From RPRI01 sp051233685 (GTDB lineage: Bacteria; Desulfobacterota; Desulfobacteria; Desulfobacterales; RPRI01): a stretch of DNA of 15,750 nt. Below the pieces are notes generated by a model, which was given only the letters and a program-made list of their open reading frames with translations, did no database searches and was not told where the DNA came from. The translations under genes and the position numbers were made by a program. The DNA lies in the NCBI RefSeq assembly GCF_051233685.1, contig NZ_JBAMMY010000016.1, positions 1 through 15,750 of the forward strand. The letters are read 5' to 3'. Below, piece after piece: positions 1 to 5,854 of this stretch (positions are counted from its first letter, which is position 1; each line of letters starts with the position of its first letter).

Positions 1-69
1 TTATATGTAATACGCCGAGGACAGAACCGACGAAGCCAACGCAGCTAGAATTTGAATACGACTTGGTAT

Positions 70-278
70 CAAGCGGTAAATTAAAGATTATATATTAATT
101 ATCGATGTCCGATAAAAACGAAAAGAAAGGTTTTAGGAGCGATAGCCGGGGCAAACCCCTTTTGTGCGGAAGTCGGCGCCAACGAAATTCAAAAAGCGGG
201 CTGACTGTATTCGTGCGTTTTTTTACTTTTGAATATATTTGGTGACGAGTCAAGAGCCAAGAGCAGACTTGACCCCAA
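70..278 (+). repeat. Long repeat element A, copy 1
   Basis: This 209-bp stretch recurs at 1537-1745 with the same total length. The shared sequence starts at CAAGC(C)GGTAA, passes a TGTCCGATAAAA box (around 106-117) and an AGGAGCGATAGCCGGGGCAAA block (around 136-156), then a nearly invariant part with CCAACGAAATTC and a run of seven T, and ends with a REP-like palindrome. No coding potential is conserved: in the one frame open in both copies the differences change amino acids. The block GCCG...GTCGGC could form a short stem in both copies, and the T-run could end a transcript. I do not recognise the element; a non-coding RNA, a leader or an IS end are all possible. Confidence 0.7.
249..278 (-). 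repeat. REP-like palindrome (RAYT-associated), left copy
   Basis: Thirty bases reading GTCAAGAGCCAAGAGCAGAC then TTGACCCCAA. The ends GTCAAG and CTTGAC pair as a 6-bp stem. The reverse complement matches the copies at 14762-14791 and 14814-14843, which lie just upstream of the RAYT gene, with one difference (CTCTTGG against CTTTTGG). It forms the 3' tail of element A. Confidence 0.75.
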
Positions 279-284
279 GACTCA

Positions 285-530
285 CCGGTTGCTGAGAACT
301 TTTGCTCTTAGCTGTTACGACATGTAACAAGCCGGTTCGCACCGCGCCTTTCACTTTCAACCCCGCCATTCCCCAAAAATTATAATTCCATATATTGCGC
401 TTTTCCTGATCGCAAATACGTTTTACGCATAAGTCTTCAACAATAATCGTTTGATCTTAAATAGATATTGGTGTAATAAGAGGGTATTTAACAGACAGAT
501 TTTGTTTCAAGCCGGTAAATTAAAGATTAT
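285..530 (+). repeat. Long repeat element B, copy 1
   Basis: Similar to 1298-1556. It begins CCGGTTGCTGAGAACTTTTG, continues through a hairpin-rich part, then a run with CCATATATTGCG and TTTTTCCTGAT-like blocks, and ends with TTTGTTTCAAGCCGGTAA and TAAAGAT. Three small hairpins are visible near its start: GCTGAGA/TCTTAGC (291-297 with 306-312), GTTAC/GTAAC (314-318 with 324-328) and CGGT/ACCG just after. No gene is visible in it. Its right end leads into the ribosome binding site of the hicB-like stub at 565, so this end may carry a promoter. In copy 2 the same end leads into element A instead. Confidence 0.65.
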
Positions 531-564
531 GTATATCAGTTATTTTTAATGGAGGATTAAGTAA

Positions 565-648
565 ATGAAACTTAAAGTCGTTCTTGAGACAAGTGAAGAA
601 GGCGGGTTTACAGCTATTAATTGTTGTACAATTAGGAAAAATTATTAA
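565..648 (+). pseudogene. 5' stub of a hicB-like antitoxin gene
   Basis: A clear ribosome binding site (GGAGGA at 551-556) precedes an ATG at 565. The first 17 residues, MKLKVVLETSEEGGFTA, match the usual start of HicB-type antitoxins, a partial RNase H-like fold that neutralises HicA mRNA interferase. After residue 17 or 18 the resemblance stops abruptly and the frame ends at a TAA (646-648) that directly abuts the ATG of the PIN gene (649). The rest of HicB and any hicA are absent, so the reading frame has been cut and joined to the region upstream of the PIN gene. A palindrome AATTGT-TGT-ACAATT (619-633) lies at the joint. The 27-residue frame may now work only as a translated leader coupled to the PIN gene. 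HicB identity rests on a short match. Confidence 0.55.
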
Positions 649-1089
649 ATGAGAATTTATCTTGATTGTTGTAGTCTCCAGCGTCCCTTTGATGACAAAT
701 CTCAACCGAGGATAGCAGTTGAAGCTGAAGCTGTACTCGTTATTCTCGCATTGTGCGAATCGGGTCGTTTGAAGCTCATCTCATCAGATGCTCTGCTATT
801 CGAGATTGGTCGCATTCCCGATCAGGATCGTAAAGACGATGCTTTGGCAATTCTCAAAATTGCAAAAGAAGCCGTTGAGTTGGTGCCAGAAATTGAAGCT
901 CTATCAAGAAGGCTGGAAGCGTCAGGCCTGAAACCACTGGACGCTTTGCATTTGGCCTTTGCATCCGCTTCAAAAGTTGCTTATTTTTGCACATGCGATG
1001 ACAAGTTGTTGAAAAAAGCTAAGAGTTTCGATGAATTAAATATCAAGGTGGTATCCCCCACCGAATTTGTGATGGAGTTAGACATATGA
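649..1089 (+). CDS. PIN-domain toxin (VapC-like ribonuclease)
   Basis: A 146-residue protein of typical PIN-domain length. PIN nucleases are metal-dependent RNases that act as toxins in type II toxin-antitoxin pairs. The acidic residues expected for metal binding are visible: D6 in MRIYLDCC, E52 in LLFEIGRI, D98 in KPLDALHLA and D117 in TCDDKLL. No signal peptide or membrane segment is seen, so it should be cytoplasmic. The start ATG abuts the stop of the hicB-like stub, with only a weak AGGA at 634-637 and 11-nt spacing, so coupling to upstream translation is plausible. Its end overlaps the next gene by 4 bp (ATGA), which ties the two as one operon. Fold assignment is firm; toxin activity and RNA target are inferred. 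Confidence 0.8.
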   Translation: MRIYLDCCSLQRPFDDKSQPRIAVEAEAVLVILALCESGRLKLISSDALLFEIGRIPDQDRKDDALAILKIAKEAVELVPEIEALSRRLEASGLKPLDALHLAFASASKVAYFCTCDDKLLKKAKSFDELNIKVVSPTEFVMELDI

Positions 1090-1289
1090 ATACAGAAACA
1101 AGACCGATATCTGAAATTAGCCGTCGGGCCACTCATATTCTATTCAAAGAGATGGGTGTAGTTGAAACCATTCGGTTTTTGAATCAGTTCTCGGTAGGCC
1201 GAGGCGACTATACGAAAGAGCGTGAGAAGTGGCTGGGTGATATATCTCTGGATGATGCTATCTCTCAAATTAAAGCCGGAAAAAAATAA
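1086..1289 (+). CDS. Putative antitoxin partner of the PIN protein
   Basis: A 67-residue soluble protein with the core MGVVETIRFLNQFSVGRGDY and a charged C-terminal helix (SLDDAISQIKAGKK). Small proteins with the same (V)ETIRFLNQF...GDYTKER pattern commonly sit beside PIN-domain genes in cyanobacteria and deltaproteobacteria, as far as I recall, and are taken as the antitoxin. Here it overlaps the PIN gene by 4 bp at ATGA, so translation is probably coupled. No classic DNA-binding motif (ribbon-helix-helix, AbrB, HTH) is obvious, so a role in repression of its own promoter cannot be claimed. Element B copy 2 begins nine bases after its stop. Confidence 0.6.
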   Translation: MNTETRPISEISRRATHILFKEMGVVETIRFLNQFSVGRGDYTKEREKWLGDISLDDAISQIKAGKK

Positions 1290-1297
1290 AGCCCAAT

Positions 1298-1556
1298 CCG
1301 GTTGCTGAGAACTTTTGCTCTTAGCCGCTACTACATGTAGCATGCGGAACCGCACTGCATATTCCTAAAGTCTTTACAGCTTTCAACCTCTCATCATTTG
1401 TCAAAAACCATAACTCCATATATTGCGTTTTTCCTGATTGCAAACATGTCTTGCACATAAATCTTCAGCAATAATCATTTGATTTTAAAAAGATATTAGT
1501 GTAAATGAAAGAGCATTTAACAAACAGATTTTGTTTCAAGCCGGTAACATAAAGAT
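1298..1556 (+). repeat. Long repeat element B, copy 2
   Basis: Diverged copy of 285-530. The first 25 or so bases and the last 30 are closest; the middle has substitutions and small indels. The hairpin GCTAC-TACAT-GTAGC (1327-1341) corresponds to GTTAC-GACAT-GTAAC in copy 1, with one base pair changed on both sides. It starts nine bases after the antitoxin stop and runs directly into element A copy 2, so B followed by A may be the original unit. No gene is seen. Confidence 0.65.
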
Positions 1557-1745
1557 CGCTTATATTAACCGATGTCCGATAAAACAAAAAATAAAGGTAT
1601 TAGGAGCGATAGCCGGGGCAAATCTCTTCCGGGCAGAAGTCGGCACCAACGAAATTCAAAAAGCGGGCTGACTGTATTCGTGCGTTTTTTTACTTTTGAA
1701 TATATTTGGTGACGAGTCAAGAGCCAAGAGCAGACTTGACCCCAA
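1537..1745 (+). repeat. Long repeat element A, copy 2
   Basis: Second copy of the 209-bp element at 70-278. The segment from about 1647 (CACCAACGAAATTC) through the T-run to the REP-like tail is almost unchanged, while the block after GCCGGGGCAAA differs at several positions. The TGTCCGATAAAA box at 1572-1583 is retained. It ends in the first unit of the tandem REP array. Function unknown. Confidence 0.7.
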
Positions 1746-1826
1746 TTCCATTCTATTTGGTGACGAGTCAAGAGCCAAGAGCAGACTTGACCCCAATTCC
1801 ATTCAGACTTGACCCCAATTCCATTT
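1705..1826 (-). repeat. Tandem array of REP-like units, 51-bp period
   Basis: Two full units start at 1705 and 1756, followed by a partial third unit (1806-1826). Each unit contains the 30-bp palindrome also found before the RAYT gene (here at 1716-1745 and 1767-1796, with a half copy at 1804-1825). The left unit is shared with element A. The right edge falls exactly where the transposase reading frame is lost, so the array or its insertion replaced the rest of that gene. Confidence 0.75.
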
Positions 1827-2170
1827 TGTGCCTGTGTACAAAGAGATTGAAAAACATATTCAAGCTGTTTAAGCCCGCGGGAATTGATAATTTCGGAAAA
1901 GCTGCTGCGGCTAATACCTCCACTTGGAGCTATACATTCTTTGGCAAAATCATCTTCTTCAAGGTGTTGAATAAGATCTCGAGCTGATTCATGTTCCTGG
2001 AGATGGAAAAAAATTAGTGCCTGTAGTTGATCTTCAAAAGTCATTTTCAATGGCCTGTACCCCCTGGATTCAAGCAGTGGTATGCTATGGAAAATCTTTT
2101 GCAATGGTTTGACAAATCGAGTATGAGATGAAGTGTTAAATTTCTTTTTAGGGATATTAAATGCGCGCAT
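1826..2170 (-). pseudogene. IS4-type transposase, N-terminal fragment
   Basis: About 115 residues from the start MRAFNIPKKKFNTSSHTRFV are recognisable as the N-terminal domain that precedes the DDE catalytic core in one group of IS4-type transposases; features are RPLKMTFEDQLQALIFFHLQ and GGISRSSFSEIINSRGLKQL. None of the DDE catalytic residues lies in the fragment. After residue 116 or so the frame runs into the REP-like repeats and element A, which give the spurious repeated peptide EWNWGQVCSWLLTRHQI. The formal ORF end at 1565 is therefore not biological. The fragment cannot encode an active transposase. Confidence 0.7.
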
Positions 2171-2312
2171 TTTTGTCTTAACTCCTTATTATAATTATAA
2201 TTTATAACAAGGCGACAAAAATTTTTTATCTGCTTTGTCAAGCAAAAAATAAACATTTTTATAATTTTTTTATCCCATATAACATGCAAAAACTTAACCG
2301 GACACTACTGGG
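1826..2312 (-). mobile_element. Truncated IS4-family insertion sequence, 5' end only
   Basis: Read on the minus strand, the block starts with an IS-like end CCCAGTAGTGTCCGGTTAAG (about 2293-2312), then an AT-rich leader of about 120 bp, then the start of a transposase gene at 2170. The element stops at about 1826, where the REP-like array begins, so the 3' part of the transposase and the other terminal repeat are missing. The IS end lies inside a signalling gene and supplies its present stop codon. The exact outer boundary cannot be fixed without the empty site; family assignment rests on the transposase N-terminus. Confidence 0.65.
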
Positions 2313-3621
2313 TTTTTTCCCCAAAAAGAAGACCTGTATTATTAAAATCCACAAATATAAAATCCTGGCCGTTTTCAACGGGTTTATATATGGCCACACT
2401 CTCTTTCATATTGTCAAACAACTGCCGGAAAAGCTCTTCGCGCTCTCTGAGAACCGCCTCAACTTTTTTCTGAGAGGAAAGATCGATCATGATTCCGATA
2501 ATCCCGATCACCGTGCCGGATTCATCATGATAAGTGGCCTTTCTGATTAATACATCATGCCTTGTACCATCAGCATGTGTCATCTGAGATTCATAATGTT
2601 GAATTTCCTGCTCTTTGAGAAGCTTTTTATCCATTTCGTTATATTTGTCGGCAAGATCTTGTGGAAAAAGCTGATACACGCTTTTCCCCGTGATCATCTC
2701 TTTGGAAAGACCCAGAAACCGTGCATAGCTGTCATTGCATCCGGTATAAACTCCATCGGTATTTTTATAAAAAACAGATACCGGCAAAGTATCGATCAAC
2801 ATCTGCAGGAAAAGGTTCTGATTTTTTACCCGGTCCTCTGCCTGTTTTCTTTGGGTTATATCATCGTGATTACCGATTACCAGAACAGGATTACCATATT
2901 TATCCCTTTCGACAACTTTAACTCTGGTCCTGATCCAGCAGTAATCGCCGGATTTATGCCTTATCCTGAAAGCATTTTTATGCGCTTCCGATGATTCTTT
3001 TAAATTATCAATAATATCTGACATTAAAGATAAATCATCAGGATGAATAATCTTTCTCCAGCTGATTATATCGGCTGGAAATTCATAGGGATCATACCCC
3101 AGAAGAATATAAGACCGATGGCTTACTTCAAGTTCGTTTGTTTGAATATTATATGTCCATATTCCTTCCGTTGTGGCTTCCAGAGTTCTTTCAAGAAGCT
3201 CAGTTTTTTCCCTAAGGCTTTCTTGCAGCTGTTTTTGTTCTTTTTCAATTTTAGCGACATAAAGCGCCATATCTATAGAGATATTTACGTCTCTTGTCCT
3301 GAAAGGTTTTAGAATATATCCGTAAGGCATTGTAAGCTTGGCACGTTCGATTCTTTCCTCATCGGCATAAGCTGTAAGAAAAATTACGGGTATATCGAAA
3401 TCTGAGCGAATGATTTCAGCTGTTTCTATACCATCCATATTACCTTCAATTTCTATGTCCATCAGAACAATATCCGGGCTATTTTCCCTGACTTTCTGAA
3501 TTGTCTGTTCTCCTGAAGTGACAATCGCAGATACTAAATATCCATGATTTTTCAAACCGGCTTCAAGTGCCAAAGAAACAACCGGAGTGTCTTCAACTAT
3601 TAAAATGCTTGTTTTTTTCAT
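2305..3621 (-). pseudogene. Response regulator-PAS protein truncated by IS
   Basis: The remaining 438 residues hold a receiver domain (about 1-120), a coiled coil (about 120-145), a PAS/PAC domain (about 145-258), a second PAS (about 268-388) and the start of a third PAS (from about 395). The receiver has all key residues: E10-D11, phosphoacceptor D55, T83 and K105. Proteins of this build usually continue into a histidine kinase or another output domain, which is missing. The third PAS breaks off after FVDFNNTG; the last residues LLFGEKTQ and the TAG stop are close to or inside the IS end. The start ATG at 3619-3621 has only a weak binding site. The receiver could still be phosphorylated, but output is lost, so I treat it as a broken gene. 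It is transcribed away from the thiolase. Confidence 0.75.
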
Positions 3622-4247
3622 GCTGCTATGATCTCTGCCTGCGAATTGCTTCTGTTAAAATTATAAACAATACAAGATGTTGCTTAGGTTTATTAGAATT
3701 AGGAATGAGTAAAAAAATACATATAATGGTTTTAGAAACCGTGTTATTGCTTTATTTTATGAAATTTATCCTTAAAACCAATTGTTGCTGATGCAACATA
3801 TTTGACGGACTTGTAATAAGTCGGAAAATATATGTTTCGTCATGCCGGACCCGATAAGCCTGCCCCGGCAAGCTTTAAGCCGGGGGCATCCGGCAATTTC
3901 AACAGGTTCCGGATACCGGCTTTCGCCGGTATGACGGTTTTGGGACTTTTTACGGAAGCATCGCACTTAGCATATTGTAAAATCAGATAGAGATCAAATA
4001 GAAAAAAATAATAGCCTTGCAGACTGTTTTTATGTTTCCATTATTTTCATCTTTAATAATTCTCTTCTTTTTCTGCTTATCATTGACCTTCTGCCTTTTT
4101 ATATGTTAATGGTCTTTGATCTTGAATTTTATAAGATTTATGAACCGATTCACATAACATGGAATTTATTATCTGTAAAAAAAATAGTTTACTCAAGCCG
4201 GACGGATGGATTTTTGAAAAGCCGTCAAAATCAGGAGGTTTATTGAT
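3622..4247. other. Intergenic region between divergent genes
   Basis: No credible gene. It should contain promoters for the truncated regulator (minus) and the thiolase (plus). Small hairpins are GTTGC-TGAT-GCAAC (3784-3797) and GACTT-GTAAT-AAGTC (3808-3822), followed by a palindromic repeat (3838-3936). From about 3950 to 4190 I see only AT-rich sequence with weak promoter-like boxes. Just before the thiolase binding site a stem GACGG/CCGTC (4201-4205 with 4222-4226) encloses TTTTTGAAAA, and then AGGAGG at 4233-4238. Confidence 0.6.
3838..3936. repeat. Palindromic intergenic repeat, 99 bp
   Basis: The ends are inverted: CGTCATGCCGG at 3838-3848 and CCGGTATGACG at 3926-3936 (one mismatch). 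Inside are two more hairpins, GCCCCGGC with GCCGGGGGC, and ATACCGGC-TTTC-GCCGGTAT. The minus strand gives the familiar spurious peptide HTGESRYP, which is a hallmark of a very widespread bacterial intergenic palindrome family. It is probably non-coding and mobile in the past; a folded RNA or a terminator role is possible. Confidence 0.75.
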
Positions 4248-5537
4248 ATGAGAGAAGTTGTAATTGTTGGAGGCGCAAGAACTGCTGTAGGTACATTTGG
4301 TGGGGGTTTAAAAGATGTTTCTGCCATTGATTTAGGAGCTTTGGTTATAAAAGATGCTCTTAAAAGAACTGGGCTCAGACCGGTCGTAGGAGCAAATACA
4401 ATGGATAATGCTCCCGAAAAATTGAAAAATAAAGGAATAACCGAGCTTGAAAGCAAATATTCCGATTGGGATAATTCAAAACAACCCATTGAAATTGATG
4501 AAGTTATTATGGGAAATGTGCTTCAGGCCGGTTTAGGACAAAATCCTGCAAGACAATCAATGATCCGTGGCGGTATTCCAAAGGAAACACCTGCCTTTAC
4601 CATTAACAAAGTATGCAGTTCAGGGCTTAGGGCAATTGCTTTGGGTGCAACATCCATAATGGCCGGACAAGCCGAAGTCATAATTGCCGGAGGACAGGAA
4701 AACATGAGTCTTGTGCCTATGGCGCTTCCAAAAGCACGCTGGGGCTACAGGATGGAAATTTCAGGAACCGGCCAGATCCAGGATTTAATGGTTTTAGACG
4801 GATTATATGAGATATTTTACGGCTATCATATGGGATTAACTGCTGAAAATATTGCTGCCATGTATGGAATCAGCAGAGAGGAGCAGGATCAGCTTGGTGC
4901 TTTGAGCCATCAACGGGCTATGGCTGCAATAAAAAACGGCATTTTTGCAGAAGAAATAACCCCTGTCATCATAAAAACGCGAAAAGGCGATACTGTGATA
5001 GATACGGATGAGCGGCCTATGGATACAAGTGTTGAAAAAATGGCTAAATTAAAACCGGCATTCAAAAAAGATGGAACCGTTACAGCCGGAAATGCTTCCG
5101 GAATAAACGATGGTGCAGCAGCAGTTGTTATGATGAGCCTGGAAAAGGCGAAAGAGCTTAGCCTTGAACCCATTGTTTATATTAAATCTTTTGCATCGGG
5201 CGGTGTTGATCCGGCATATATGGGTCTTGGTCCCGTTCCTGCAATTAAAAAAGCATTGAAATTAGCCGGTATGACATTAAAAGATATAGACATGATAGAA
5301 TTAAACGAAGCTTTTGCATCCCAGGCAATCGGTTGTATGCGCGAACTCGGTATTGAAAATGACAGGCCCAATGAACTGGGAAGCGGAATCTCTTTGGGAC
5401 ACCCGATTGGATGTACCGGAGGGCGTCAGATGGTTTCGGGAATGAACCAGATGAAAAGAAAAGGATATTCCACAGGGCTCATTTCCATGTGTATAGGCGG
5501 CGGTATGGGAATGGCCATGATTATCGAAAGAAAATAA
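4248..5537 (+). CDS. Thiolase (acetyl-CoA C-acyltransferase family)
   Basis: A 429-residue cytoplasmic thiolase, which condenses two acyl-CoAs or cleaves a 3-ketoacyl-CoA. The catalytic residues are visible: nucleophile C123 in NKVCSSGLRA, N353 in the NEAFA motif, H385 in GHPIGCTGGR and C415 in MCIGGGMG. The family is usually about 390-400 residues; the excess is an insert of roughly 34 residues before the nucleophile, around residues 48-84, rich in charged residues. A strong AGGAGG lies 9 nt before the ATG. It stands alone between its own upstream region and a strong terminator, so it is probably monocistronic. Whether it serves acetoacetyl-CoA formation, beta-oxidation or another degradative route cannot be told, because no other CoA-metabolism gene is nearby. 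Confidence 0.9.
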   Translation: MREVVIVGGARTAVGTFGGGLKDVSAIDLGALVIKDALKRTGLRPVVGANTMDNAPEKLKNKGITELESKYSDWDNSKQPIEIDEVIMGNVLQAGLGQNPARQSMIRGGIPKETPAFTINKVCSSGLRAIALGATSIMAGQAEVIIAGGQENMSLVPMALPKARWGYRMEISGTGQIQDLMVLDGLYEIFYGYHMGLTAENIAAMYGISREEQDQLGALSHQRAMAAIKNGIFAEEITPVIIKTRKGDTVIDTDERPMDTSVEKMAKLKPAFKKDGTVTAGNASGINDGAAAVVMMSLEKAKELSLEPIVYIKSFASGGVDPAYMGLGPVPAIKKALKLAGMTLKDIDMIELNEAFASQAIGCMRELGIENDRPNELGSGISLGHPIGCTGGRQMVSGMNQMKRKGYSTGLISMCIGGGMGMAMIIERK

Positions 5538-5605
5538 CCCGGATACAGAAAACGAATACAGAATATAGATTTTCGCCATTCGGTATTCGTTTTTATCGGG
5601 TTTTG
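5538..5605 (+). terminator. Rho-independent terminator after the thiolase gene
   Basis: The stop codon is followed at once by a nested inverted repeat: outer CCCG (5538-5541) with CGGG (5597-5600), inner AACGAATAC (5551-5559) with GTATTCGTT (5583-5591), then a T-rich tail TTTTGTGTTTTT. It should end thiolase transcription and separate it from the following genes. Confidence 0.7.
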
Positions 5606-5642
5606 TGTTTTTATTATTTAATTATCGTATTTGAGGTTTTAT

Positions 5643-5804
5643 ATGATGAATCTTAGCAGGAAATTGGGGATTCTTATTGTTTGCGGCATACCTGCCATAA
5701 TCGGCGGAGGTATGGTATATGCTGTTTGTGGCAGTTATGCTTGTGTTATTGTTTATGAAACTATTCTTTTGCTTGCAGCCGCAGTATTTGCCGCCAAAGC
5801 ATAA
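5643..5804 (+). CDS. Small hydrophobic membrane protein, 53 residues
   Basis: A short ORF with start codons at 5643 and 5646 and a weak GAGG at 5633-5636. The product begins MMNLSRKLGILIVCGIPAII, with a positively charged N-terminus and then two hydrophobic stretches (about residues 8-27 and 40-51) separated by a short part with two cysteines (C29, C34). It resembles a two-helix membrane miniprotein. No family is recognised. It lies between the thiolase terminator and gyrA, 50 bp before the latter, on the same strand, so it may share gyrA transcription. The hydrophobic pattern and lack of rare interruptions favour a real gene, but a chance ORF of this size is possible. Confidence 0.5.
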   Translation: MMNLSRKLGILIVCGIPAIIGGGMVYAVCGSYACVIVYETILLLAAAVFAAKA

Positions 5805-5854
5805 AGAGTGTGCGCCCGTCCGGGCAGACAATCGAAAACTGAAGGCTTTTTAAT

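Noticed and set aside
82..114. Flagellar sigma-28 promoter (TAAAGATT ... GTCCGATA)
   Set aside because: The spacer is 17 bases where about 11 is expected, and no motility gene follows either copy.
136..200. c-di-GMP-I (GEMM) riboswitch, suggested by GGGGCAAACCCC
   Set aside because: The receptor core with GACGCAAAGC and the tetraloop-receptor pairing is absent, the CCCC arm is lost in the second copy, and no target gene follows.
1705..1826. Possible CRISPR array
   Set aside because: Only two and a half units; the whole 51-bp unit is repeated including the part that would be spacer, and the same sequence occurs beside a RAYT.
1706..1987. Plus-strand ORF with a repeated TSQEPRADLTPIPF peptide
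   Set aside because: It is a translation of the tandem REP-like units and the antisense of the transposase fragment.
3772..3966. Minus-strand ORF of 64 residues containing HTGESRYP
   Set aside because: It is the well-known spurious translation of a palindromic intergenic repeat and not a protein gene.
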